From the NCBI GenBank assembly GCA_905250025.1, contig CAJNOJ010000033.1, positions 372,001 to 436,000 on the forward strand: 64,000 nucleotides of DNA. Direction: 5' to 3'. Position numbers and translations under genes: made by a program. A model generated the notes under the pieces. The model ran no database searches. It worked only from the letters and a program-made list of their open reading frames with translations, and had not been told where the DNA came from. Origin of the DNA: Adineta ricciae. Lineage: Eukaryota; Rotifera; Eurotatoria; Adinetida; Adinetidae. Shown piece after piece: positions 36,913-48,900 of this stretch (positions are counted from its first letter, which is position 1; every line of letters begins with the position of its first letter).

Positions 36913-39900
36913 TTAAGTAAACGTTTCTTCGCGTGGTAAAGCTGGTTCAAGATTTGGAATAACCGGAGACACGCCATTTAGCTCTTGATCGTTATTAGCA
37001 AAAGATCCATGATTCATTGTATGATGATATGGACTCGGATGAGAATCCGATCGAAGTCGTTGCGGCGGCGCAGGAGTAAGTAGAGCAACTGAGGTCTTCT
37101 TTTGCATATCGACAGCAGGTAATTTATTCACATCGATTCTGCCCTTGTAAATAACACCATCATGACCTTTTATATCAACTTCATTTCTACAAAAAAAGAA
37201 AGAAACATTTCAGTTCTTAACTGATTCGTTTTTGTCGGTTAGTTACTTAGCGACAAGTCCTTCTTCTGATACCGTTGGTCTAAAAACAAGAATGAAGTAA
37301 AATGAACACGAGACAAACAACTCCAATTATTACTGTGTTTTGATTTGACGCTTAAATGGTAATGTTGTTGTATGTGAACCACCACATTGTCGAACAGTTG
37401 CGTATACGTCTGCCACACCGCCGCCGAGGTCATTGCTAAACTGCTGACTAGAATGGAGTTTAGAAAACAATTCAATAGATCTTGCATTGAAGGTAAAGAA
37501 GCGAACCTCTTTTGAAATTGGCGAATTTGGTCCAGTTCGTAGGTGGTGTATGGTCGGGGTGACTGGATGGGACGCATACCCAGATTTGCTGGAAGACTCG
37601 GCTGTTGTCTACATGTGAGAAAAGAAAACAAATTCGTTGGATGAAAGTCAATTCGAAATGCAAGAAAAATGAATTCAATCATAACAAACGACACGAACGG
37701 GTGTGGTTGAACATCAATGGGACGATCACAACTGATGCAATGAAAACGAATAAGCGGCTTTCGTAAACCAGCTGCTTCATCTTCAGACATAATAGGTACG
37801 TGTTGATGTTGTTGTTGAGCGGGTTGTGGATCTTTCTTCAAAAGCACAAAAACATGAAACAAATACAGACAACGAAGAAACAAGAAAACAAATTCTATTC
37901 TAGATTCTTTCGCATTGTGCAGAGACAATATACCACAGGACAAAACTGAACTTGTTGACTTCGTGAGATGCAAGTACTTACCGCTAATCTCTTTAATTTC
38001 TTCAATTGTTTCTCCAGATATTCACGTAAAGCATCGAGTTCAGAACGATTGATTTTACCATCAATATCAGTATTCATTTTGTTTAAATCTTGTTTTTGAA
38101 TATCTTCCTAAAATGAAGACAATCGCACATCTACGGTTTGATTTTGCGTTCGATTACATACGTGAACGTTGAATTTCTGCATGCAATCATTGATATTTTG
38201 CGATAGTTCATTGCAAGCAGAGTTGAAATCTTTCTTCAGAACACGATTATCCAAGTCGCGTTTATCAGCTTTCTGTCAATGAATAAGCAAATAAGTAAGA
38301 CTTTCTAAATTCCAATTTACTTTATCAAGTTCATTGTTAACATAAGTTTTATCCGCTTTATTTTGTTCTAATTGTTCAATTAGCTTCTTCAATTTCTACA
38401 CAAAGAGTAATACATGACGATCATTAATTTGATAAGTACAAATTCATTTGAAAATTACCTCAATATCTTGTGAAGATAGATTTCCTTTATTAACCAAGTC
38501 TTGAACAAGTTTTTTCAATCGATCGAGATCTTCACGCAGACGTTGTAGAGCCGTTCGAAAATCGGCAATGTCTTCTGAATGATCCGATCGTTGTCCAGCC
38601 TATTAATACACCAATCTTTTTCCTTCAATCAAGACATATTAATGTCATTCCGAACCTGTGGTTGTTCTTCTCGGATGATCACTGGTGCTACAGGTACCGC
38701 TGGTGCCTAGAGAAGAAAAGTCAACGTGATAAATCAGCGTTTGAACATATTTTTAATAAAAAATTTTAGTCGACAGTTCTTGAAGCATGTTGTGAACTTC
38801 CGAAATGTACATATTTACATAGAAATCTAATGCAAATAGAGCACATATCGATGATGAATAGAAATGATATAGTGTTCGTGTGGCAGTAGGAAGAGAACAT
38901 TTTTCTTTTAAATTGGATCAATGTTTGACATTGACTAGTAAATGTGTGACCATCTGGTATACCTTTCTTTATCTCGAGTGTGTCGGCATATTTATTGTTA
39001 GTTCAGGTAACTAGCCTAATGACAACGATGATAAAGGTGTTTTCCTCGTGCTTTGCTTACTATCTTTCTCTCTCTCTCTCTCGCTCTCTTTTTCACAGAA
39101 ACATTCTACACTTTTTTCTTCATTTCATTTTAGGATAAATCGCAGTCAGTTGGATTTCTTCGAGATGTTCAACTACATCTAACAGTGTAGAGTCGTGTCG
39201 TGAAGACCAGCATGATTCGTTGGTATAATCAATTCGTATTATGCTGAGATTTTACGATATGAAATACACTTTCGTTGCTATTGTCTTCTACTGTGTTTAA
39301 ATAAACATTCCCTTCTATTTTTTCTCGTCTCTATCGTATGTATGAAAAATATTTTTGTCAATTAATACTCGTTTTCGTTTGATCTTACTGCATACTTTCA
39401 TACAATCAACTACTTCAATGAGTGGAAAAAGTTCGACTTGAATGATTGCTATGGTATATAAAATAACATTGTCTTGAGGAGAAGAAGAAAAATCTGTGTT
39501 GAATGCTACTCACCGATGGTTCTTTCGAGAGAATATCTTGCAAATCACGTTCGAGTGCAGCAAGACGATCCAATAAATCTTTATGTTGATTTTTAAATGC
39601 TTCGAATTCATCACGATCAAGTTTTTTATTCTAAACGATTTCATTAGGTCTTAATTATTCCTTTCTGTCGGTTCTCACTTGTAATTCTTCTACTAATGCT
39701 CGTAATTGTTCATGACGATCATTCAATGTTCCTAAGAGCGCTAAAAGTTTGAGAAGTTTATCCGATGGTGCTCCGTGTCCTCCAGCAGATAGGTCCTTGA
39801 CAAAGGAAAAGTATTATTCAATAAGATCAAATTGTTTTTCACTACCTTTCGTTTGTCGGACTAAAATGTAAATTACGGAGAAGGAGAAAAAAAAAGTTAA

Positions 39901-41031
39901 ATTTGAATGATCAAACAAAAAAATATTTACTGTTTGGTTTTCAGTGAATCGTGTGTCTCGCGTTGAAGCCATACCGGTTGATGGTTGATGAGGAGATTTT
40001 TCTACGGATTCTCGACCACTATTAAATGCATCTTCTAATCGATCCCACGTGACGATATTAGCCGGATCGATTTGTGGTTCGTGGCTTTTCTTCGCTAGTT
40101 CATCAAAACGATCACGTAGTGATGCCTACCGCAGACAACATTCACACTATCGATATTCAAATCAATAATGAAACTTACTAATAAATTTTCTAGATTGCGA
40201 ATTTTGTCATCTAAATTCTCCACATCTGATTTCTTGGCCTAGAAGGCAATTCATCGTTGTTCATATTTAAATAGAGAAATCCAAATACCCAATCGTGTTT
40301 TTCTTTGTTCAACGCATCGACAAGCCGTTTCAATTCATCAGTTGTTTGTTTGACGTTTTCATGCGATTCTTTCAAATCATTCATATCGGAAATAAGATCT
40401 TGAAGTAATGAAGCGAGCTAAACACAATAATCAATCAATCAATCAATCATATCTATATGACCATAGGATTGTCGTTGTTTCTTACTCGTGTTATTCCGTT
40501 TTCCGCCGATTCTAGACGTTTCTCCATTTGAGTATATTGCCAAACTTCAAGTATAGGCCCTTGACGAGTTGCTGCTTTGGAAGAACTTTTGTCATCAGAT
40601 GTATGTTTAGGTATTTGTTTAGCACGATCGATAATTTCTGAGTTTGATGGTATTTCGTTTAGAGCATTTAATTGGGATTCAAAACGGGAAACTTTCTCTT
40701 CTAATGATGTCAAACGATCTTGACTTCGATCACGTTTTCTTCGTTGAATTTTTTGCTTATTTTCATTGTTCATATCGTCACTTTCGTCGACTTGACTCGT
40801 CGATCCATCTTGGTCAAATTTCACGTGTTGTCGCGGTGTTGTCGAAGTCGATAGCGCTTCTTTGATTGCGCGTTGATCATGATCGGTCATTGTCGGTTTA
40901 TAATTGAATAAATTCATTGCTTTGAGCATTTGTAAAAGAAGAGTTTTTAACACATTGAAGTTCACAGCTCCTGCCTCAGGATCTCCCAAGGACAGGTAAA
41001 CCAATTGTTCAAGTGAAACTGTATCAGTCAT
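36913..41031 (-). CDS. QRICH2: QRICH2-like (DUF4795) axonemal coiled-coil protein
   Basis: Sixteen minus-strand exons sum to 2328 nt, 775 residues: 41031-40486, 40417-40289, 40238-40179, 40125-39931, 39795-39679, 39630-39514, 38706-38656, 38599-38459, 38395-38321, 38272-38162, 38107-37982, 37835-37699, 37608-37507, 37447-37334, 37279-37247, 37186-36913. The N-terminus (VYLSLGDPEAGAVNFNVLKT) is followed by coiled coil. The DUF4795 core is recognisable by KADKTYVNNELDKKADKRDL, KINRSELDALREYLEKQLKK, FHCISCDRPIDV (Cys589/592), RPYTTYELDQIRQFQKR, VRQCGGSHTTTLPFKRQ and GHDGVIYKGRIDV. QRICH2 is a ciliary/sperm-flagellum protein, placed in the central apparatus. The polyGln region that names the human protein is absent. 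One intron is about 0.8 kb (38707-39513); the rest are short. Confidence 0.88.
39067..39092. repeat. (TC)n microsatellite in QRICH2 intron
   Basis: Run of TC dinucleotides inside the 0.8-kb intron; low complexity, no coding meaning. Confidence 0.7.
40428..40449. repeat. (AATC)n tetranucleotide microsatellite
   Basis: About five tandem AATC units in the first intron of the QRICH2-like gene. Confidence 0.7.
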
Positions 41032-42333
41032 CTAAAAGAAACAACCTGTCGGTTAAGTTTGTCAAATGATTAGTTTGCATGAACAAATCTATTTTTATCT
41101 GGCACCTACCGGTTTTCTTCTCCTGTCAACAATAGAGACTGTTCTTTTCCTTTGTCTGCTCTATTTTATCCTCACTATTCGATCGGCATACACATGCATG
41201 TATATAGAAAAGTCAGTCAATGGCGCATGTAAGATGCACGTCGATTCTTGAAATAGAAATCATTTCTTTCAATAAGGTTTCTAATCATTCAGAACAAATG
41301 AAACGAACAGCGACATCGGAAAGTTGACAAAAGAAATGGAAGAGCTCACTCTTATTCTTTCTCAACTACCCCTTCATTTCATTTTCTCTCTCTCCCTCCC
41401 TCCCTCTCTTATTATTGTCGTCGACGCTTGTCTGACAAACGCCAAATCTTTCGTCAGTTTTTCTCTTTTTCTTTCTCGGCATTTTTCTTTTGCTCACCAT
41501 TGTTACCTTTCCGAACGATATATATTTCGCATATTATAAGAGTCTTTCTTTCTTTTATTTATGCACTAAATTCACGATTATTTTACTTACAAAAAAAAAG
41601 AAAGAATAATCATCGTCGTGATGTTTGTTTGCTATGTAATAGAAGAACTCTTTTTTCCTTCCTCTAAGCAACCATTTGCTTTTACTTTGACCATGGTTTG
41701 ATCCCTACAGATAAAGAACAACAAGTCGATACGAAAATATTTATCAACTAGCGCCATCAGTTAAATATTTTTGTGAACAGAAAACAAAGCATTTACCTGC
41801 GAGGGAAAATGCATTTCATGTTTTGTTTCATTCGACTGTTATGGAATCGTTTGATGCTATATCATGTGACAAGGCAGAGAATATTTTTCCTATATGTTAG
41901 AATTGTAAGTACACCGTGTCAATTCACGACCGAGAAAAGTTATTTACAATATTACGGTTACAATGACTTCAGCCTTCTTCTAAGACATGTCGAGGATGTC
42001 CATTTTGTCAAAAGTATGTGAAAAATTAAGATTGAGAAAGCTGTTCTTATTGTGTATAGATGTCATCCAGATTATAATTGATTCAAATCAAATGTTTGGG
42101 TTTTCACATATGATTTTCTCGTAATCACGACCACAACGAGCAAAATTTTAGCTGTATTTATGAATAAACAAAGTATGAGTGATTACAAACACATGATAAT
42201 CAAAAAGAGAAAAACGCGCAGACAGTTTTTAGATGGTTTCAGCCATATCAAAATGAGCCATTAGTGATCGCCATTGGCTTCAATCCTAAAATGAAAAGAA
42301 TCGATTTTTGATTCAATTGTTTTGCAATAGTTC
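41032..42333. other. Intergenic, 1.3 kb
   Basis: Contains a C/T-rich tract near 41385-41410 and AT-rich sequence. Open frames here (for example 41066-41251, 41773-42021) are low in motif content; no gene supported. Confidence 0.4.
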
Positions 42334-43908
42334 TTACTCAACGTGATGATCATCTGTATGACCATTTGACGAGGCCACTTGGTGATTTTCGACACTTGGG
42401 CTACGTGAATTTCGTTTTCTAAAGAAGTTGATTTGTTTCATTGAAGTAAACCTATGCAAAATTTACCCATTCTTGTGACCTGGTGATCCATTCTCTGAGT
42501 GTGACGATGAACGACGCCGACGATGTTCAGTGTCTCGGTTGTATTTTTTGCTTTGTTGATCACGTCGACCATCTTTTATCATAAAATGAAAACACAGTTC
42601 GGTTACTCGTTTTTATAAACAAGTCTTTTTTACCTCGAGACGAAGTGGATCGTGAACGAGATCGTGTTCGTGATCTTGATTGTGAGCTTGGACTTCGTCG
42701 CCGATATTTTCTCTCAGAACGGCGATAGCCTGGGCTGCGCGATCGGCTTCTAAAGTAGAAAGAATTAATAACGAGCATCCAATCTGATATGTTCATTCCT
42801 AACTGTCGATTTCGATAGTCAATAACAGTTGACAAAAAAAAGGAATACATTCATCTTTATGAACTCATCTAAGAAAACGTATGTACTCTAATAACATACC
42901 TTTATCTCTTCTGTTTCTCTGCCAGAAAGCACGACTGAGTAGATATGATCGATCCACCCATCAGACACAAGAAATCAACAAACAGAATAGAAGGAAAAGA
43001 AGACAAAAAGAACGAAAGTCGAGCCCAAAACCAACTGATTTCATTTTCTTAATACGGATGCTTCTCCAACCAAATCATTCGTATCCACCATTAGTCATCA
43101 ACAACAACTAGAAAAATAATCAAATTTATATCGAGAGAATATGAAACATGTCGAATATCATCTCTCGTACGGTATTAGTTATTCCGCCATCAAACGGTAG
43201 TTAGGAGAATTAATCATCTAGTTATTTCAAGCATGCTTTCTCTCAAATATAAATTTACCTTGAATAACGACGACGATTATACCGATCATCATTGCGACGA
43301 CTACTATACGAATCTCGATAACCACGACGATATGGAGGTGATCGTGAACCTGACAGATGTAACAATGTATGTTTGTTTAAAGAACGTTTGTAGAACTTAC
43401 GACGATAGGATGCATGAGCTCCTCGTCCGCCTGGATTTCTTGGACGGGCCCAACTCAATCCAATGCGTGAACCGTTGACAGCTCTAAAAAATGCGATAGT
43501 CAGTGAAAAAATAAACAATCATCGTCTGACTGATGGATATTCTACTTACTTTCCATCCAATTCTTTCATTGCACGCTCCCCGTCAGCTCGATGACGAAAA
43601 TTGATGAATGCAAAACAGGGTGGATTCGAAGCGACCCAGACTTCGTTAAGTGGTCCAAAGGGGCGAAAAAGTTTTTCAATTTCTCGTCGACTAACACCCA
43701 TGGCTAAATCTGATAAATGTAAACGACAGCCACCTTCACCATTCTAGAACACGTGAATCAAAACGCTGAATATTTGCAGATAGAAGTATTGTCATACCCA
43801 ATCTCGTGCTTTGCCTGTTCGGCCTGAGCTTGATGATGAAAGTGATCCTGAACGTGAACGCGAATGTGAGCGTGATCTTGAATAGGAACGATCTCGACTA
43901 CGACCCAT
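42334..43908 (-). CDS. SR-family splicing factor, copy B (RRM + RS domain)
   Basis: Minus-strand exons 43908-43798, 43743-43550, 43483-43401, 43349-43259, 42749-42634, 42572-42467 and 42418-42334 sum to 786 nt, 261 residues. A short RS N-terminus (MGRSRDRSYSRSRSHSRSRS) precedes one RRM: CRLHLSDLAMGVSRREIEKL, FGPLNEVWVASNPPCFAFIN (RNP1-like) and ELDGKAVNGSRIGLSWARP. A long Arg/Ser/Tyr-rich tail follows and ends KRNSRSPSVENHQVASSNGH. The WxAxNPPxFAF core is that of SRSF3/SRSF7 (9G8); no CCHC knuckle is present. The protein is expected in the nucleus, binding exonic enhancers, with phosphorylation of the RS repeats. Tandem to copy A, same strand, 190 nt apart; intron 4 is long (509 nt). Confidence 0.85.
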
Positions 43909-44098
43909 ATGTATCAAGACAAAAGAAACTAGTCAACAATCTAGAAGAACCAATCAAGACTAGTCAAACTGGATACAGTACACAGAAATAATCAAAGAAA
44001 AAAAGAATCTTTTTCTTCCATCAGAATAAACAAAAAACACATAGAGGAAAACATGGATGACGATTCGTGCTGTGTACAGACTCTTCGAAATATTGATT

Positions 44099-45115
44099 TC
44101 AATCAGATCGATCCTCATCATTGGCATATCTAAACAAAAACGACAAGATTGCTCGTAAGGAAATACGAAGTGAACTTTGTCTACCAACCTGCGGACAACA
44201 TTGGCCGTTTGTTGTTGAGGCGAACGATCTCTGGACGACGGACGATTACGACGTGATCTTTTCAAACAAGACAAATATTAACACTATCTTGTTAAGTATT
44301 GCTGTGATTACTTTGGTGACGATGATCGGGATCTTTGTCGATAATCGCGTTTATTTGATTGGACTGGACTACGTGATCGTGAATAGCGTCGACGACGATC
44401 ATAACTTCTACAGAAGCATCAGCTATACACATGTAACACAACTTCAAATGTTACCTGTCATCTTGCCGTGGTGAATAACGACGACGATCTCTAGATGAGC
44501 CATGATCTCCACCGCGAGAATATCGGTCACCACCATTATACCCACCACGACGACCACCCACAGTACGTTTTCGTGCATAGGAAACACCAATACGTGAGTT
44601 ATCGATATTTCTAATAAAAGAAGAAGATAAAAATCAAAAGTTCTGGTGTTTTCATCAATCGCATAACTTACTTTCCATCCATGGCTTGTATAGCATCTTC
44701 AGCATCATTGCGATGTTTATAATTGACAAACGCAAAACATGGCGGATTTGTTGCCATCCAAACCTGAACAAGATGATTAGACTTGATTATCAGTTTTCTC
44801 GGATAATAGAAATATACTTCGTTGATTTTTCCGAATTTTCCAAAGATTTTCTCAATATCGCGTCGAGATGTGCGAGGATTCAGCGGTGAAATATGTAAGC
44901 GGTAACCTGATTCACCATCCCATTTTGGTGCATGTGCTGCGCGACCACTAACGAACAAAACGACATTAGTCTATGAAAATAATTGGAAAAAAAGCTTCTT
45001 ACGATGATGTCGAGGATAATGAACGTGATCGAGATCCCGATCTTGATCTCGATTTCGATTTGGATGGTGATTTGGAACTTGCTCTATCATGACTGTGATT
45101 ACGATTTTGGCTCAT
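44099..45115 (-). CDS. SR-family splicing factor, copy A (RRM + RS domain)
   Basis: Minus-strand exons 45115-45003, 44947-44818, 44763-44672, 44610-44455, 44407-44312, 44257-44189 and 44129-44099 sum to 687 nt, 228 residues. The layout copies its neighbour: an RS start (SKSPSKSKSRSRSGSRSRS), one RRM (YRLHISPLNPRTSRRDIEKI, FGKFGKINEVWMATNPPCFA, AMDGKNIDNSRIGVSYARK) and an Arg/Gly/Ser tail (RRGGYNGGDRYSRGGDHGSS, then RYSRSRSPVQSNKRDYRQR). Both genes have an intron exactly after the Gly of DGK. Copy A alone has an intron between NEV and WMA. The shared intron and RRM wording show a tandem duplication. Likely SRSF3/7-like splicing regulator. Confidence 0.85.
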
Positions 45116-45952
45116 TGTGACCTTTTTCTCTGAACTAATTCAACGAAATTTTCTATCTAAAGAAGAGATTATGTGAATCAAAAAATTACGTTATTACAAT
45201 ATAATCGACTTGTTTCTATTGACTGACCGACTGACTAACACTGACACTGACGTTGACGTATAAGAAACAATAGTTTGCATTTTGCATCAATAGCAATCAA
45301 TCAAAAGAAAAAAAGACGAATGGAGGTTAGCTGAAGATGCGTTTAGCAGTGACATCAAAATCTTCATGTCATGCGGAGTAATATGTGAATATTGTAAAAG
45401 ATGAAACTTACTACAGTGGTTTTAAGTGCGTTGAAAAATTATAAAGCACCTATGAGATATGAAAAGAGGGAGCCACTGTACGGCATGAACTTGATAGAGT
45501 TAAATGTTATATGAAGTGATTGTAACAAGCAGCATATCAATCGTGCACTTATATATACGAAAGTATCTGCTATTCTGCAGTGAATTCAACGAATCGGAAA
45601 TAACTCATTTTAGAAGATGCTTGTCAAAAAGCTCTTTTCTGGTATTAATTATAAAAATAAGCAAACAAATTTAGATCAATTGAGAAAGGACAGGCTCTCA
45701 TGAAAACAATTTAACATGCACTATTTGTGAACGAAAGAAAGGAAAAAGAAGGAAGATTGTCGGAAGTTTCTATGTGTTTTGCTTTCTGTCTCCTTCTTTA
45801 TTCATTAGAAAAGAATTTAATAAAGTGATCGTGATTGACAAACACTAACCGAGAAGAAAGAAAAACGTAAAGTATTCATTAAGTATTCTTTCCGTTTTCC
45901 ATTCTCTTTTCTTATACTCGTTTACACAAGTTCACTTTGACGATCAATATCA
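45116..45952. other. Intergenic, divergent promoter region
   Basis: 0.84 kb between the divergent SR copy A and NACHT-WD40 genes; a CTGAC/TGACGTT-rich patch near 45228-45260; otherwise AT-rich. Confidence 0.4.
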
Positions 45953-48900
45953 ATGCCTGAACTAGTACCTACCGATGCTCAAGACGCAGAACTTATTCAA
46001 CATATCTTCTTCGGTAAATTGGATAATCTACCGAATCTTACTTCAAAAATTGTCCGAATCTTTACATCATCCACATTTACAGGTAGATGAAATCATAATC
46101 TCTTCTTTCAATAAAACTAAAAGCAAATTCGTGTAGATACAAGTATGGAACGCAACTCACTAATGCAGCATACATATCCAAAACTAAAAGAGTTTTGCCG
46201 AGAGAAGCATGGCCTAGAATTTCAAGTTGTAGATATGCGTTGGGGTGTGCGTGATGAAGCAACAGATGATCATAAAACAACCGAACTATGTATGCAGGAA
46301 ATTGATAATTGTCAACGTGTTTCTGTTGGACCAAATTTTGTGGTAATACTAAATTTACTTTTGTTGAAATTTACGTTTGTCTTCATAGGTATTTCTCGGT
46401 CAAAAATATGGCTATCGACCGTTACCAACGAAAATCGAAGGGGCTGAATTTGCTCTGATTTTGTCCGTTTCGAATCCAGTCGATGCAAGATTACTTAAAC
46501 AATGGTATAAACTTGATTCGAATAATATTCCAAATCTATACTGTTTACAACCCGTCAGTTCGATATTTACTAATTTCACAAATAAAGCGCATCCGCGTCT
46601 AATGGAGGAAGATCAAAGTCAATGGTGGGAAACCATGGGTAAACTGAATCGAGCTGTACGTAGTGCTGCTTTCGAACTTTTGAAAAAAGGCGACTTTTCC
46701 GCACAGGACAATCATCGATACAATTGGTCAGGTAGGTTCGTTTTGTCATGCAACAAGCGCAGGAAGCACTATTTGAAATTTAGTAACTGAACAAGAAGTT
46801 GTTCGTGGCATTCTGAATGCTAAAGACACAGTGGATCATACATTAGCCTTCTTCCGCCATATTGAAAATATTAACGTTGCTTTACTGCGTCATTCGATGA
46901 AATTTATCGATATCGCATCGAAGCAAATTGATGAAGAAGCACAAACTATGCTATCGGATTTACGTGATGTTCGCGTACGCTGATTTTCATTGGAACGAGA
47001 CAAGCAATTTACATATTAATTTGTATTTTCCCTCTAGGTGCCAGCGACGTTACCAGCAAGTAGTATCATCCGCTATACAGTTCAATGGTCGGATGAAGAT
47101 GGTTTAAATAAGAATGTGCATGCAGATTATTTGCAAGATTTCATTGACACATTCTATCGACGAATTGTCGAATTGATCGACCGTGGTGTTGGTCAACAAA
47201 AAAGTCTAGCTTCCAATCGGTAAGAGTTATCTGTTCATAATCTTTATCGAAAAATTTTTCGTGTTAGAGTTTACACGGAAATCCTTCAACAACTTCATGT
47301 TGTAAATAACTTCAGTCAAGATTTTCAAGGACGTTCGGACATTCTCGAACGTGTTCGGCACTATGTGCAAGGTTCTTCGAAACAACCGGTAGTTCTCTGG
47401 GGTGAGGGCGGTTGTGGTAAATCGAGTATGTTAGCAAAAATCGCGTCCGAATCGACTTCATGGTTCTTATCAAAAACTTGTACACCAGTACGGCTCGTTC
47501 GATTTCTCGGTACTACGCCAGATAGTTCATCGATTGGACCATTGCTGCGTAGTGTTTGTCAACAATTAAGCTATGTATATCAAGTACCAGATAATACAAT
47601 TCCGGTTGAATTATCTCAATTAACCAATCACTTCAAGCGTCTATTAGAAAAAGCAACTGTCGACAAACCTTTATGTATCTTCTTCGATTCCTTAGATCAA
47701 CTATCGTCTGCTGATGGCGCACATTCGATGTCTTGGCTGCCTCCAACTCTACCTAATCATGTCAAACTGGTGCGAGCATTCAGTTCTTGAAAATGATTCA
47801 GTTAGAATTTTCGCTTTTAGATTGTTTCAACATTACCTGGAATATTCAATATATTAAATACACTTCGGAATCTGATCGATAGTCGAGAAAACTTTGTTCA
47901 AGTATGAATTCGATCTTCCTTTCGTTGATCATTTATATTTTGCATAGATAGATTAAACCATTAGGAGAGGAATTGGGAAAAACAGTTCTCAAAGCATGGC
48001 TAGCTCGTCAACATCGAACGATCACCGATGTACAATGGTATTCTATTTCAATTACAAATTTTCTACGAATCCTTTTTTCAAAATGTCCCCTAGGTCGTTA
48101 GTTCATGAAAGACTTGCCGAATGTAATATTCCTTTATATGTCAAACTAGTGTTTGATGAGATCAAATTATGGAAATCATATACAAAAACCGAAGAAAAAG
48201 ATTTAGCAAAATCAGTTTCAACTTCAATCAATAAACTGCTTGGCCGAATAGAGAATGCACATGGACATATTTTAGTTGGACATGCGTTATCTTATATCAC
48301 CGCCTCGAAATCTGGCTTAAGCGAAGCAGAACTAGAAGATCTGATATCACTCGACGAAACAGTTTTGAATGATGTTTACCAATACCATCTACCACCTATA
48401 CGACGGATTCCACCGCTATTATGGACTCGAATTCGAAATGATCTACCGAATTATCTAGTCGAAAGAGAAGCTGAAGGTGTTAGTGTTGTAAGTTGGTATC
48501 ATCGACAATTTGCGGAAGGTAAGTGGATCATTAAACATGCATCGAATATGAACTTTGCTCTTGCGCTTCTCGTGTAGTCTCACATGAACGTTACTTAGCC
48601 AATCCAGAAGAGCGTCGTACATACCATTCACAAATGGCTGATTATTTTCTTGGCATCTGGGCTAGTCGTCCGAAGCCGTTTCAGTTTTCTGATCAACAGA
48701 AGCGTATGTTCAATCTAACATCAACTGACGGTGAAGCTGATCGTAAAGTGCCCGCTCAACCTCTGATATTCGCAGCAACAAATGCGTCGGCAACTACTAA
48801 TACCTCGACAGTTCGTTACAATTTACGTAAACTAAGTGAACTGCCATTTCAATTAATCCGCGCACAACGCGTCGATGATCTCTATACTCATGTACTATTT

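Noticed and set aside
41066-42021. Several 60-80 codon plus frames upstream of the QRICH2 start
   Set aside because: Overlapping frames in C/T-rich and AT-rich DNA; no motif or consistent splice junction.
43233-44474. Plus-strand frames opposite the SR genes
   Set aside because: Shadows of Arg/Ser codons of the true minus-strand genes.
42334-45115. A single gene with two RRMs
   Set aside because: Each copy has its own ATG, RS start, full exon set and in-frame stop, so two tandem genes is the simpler reading.
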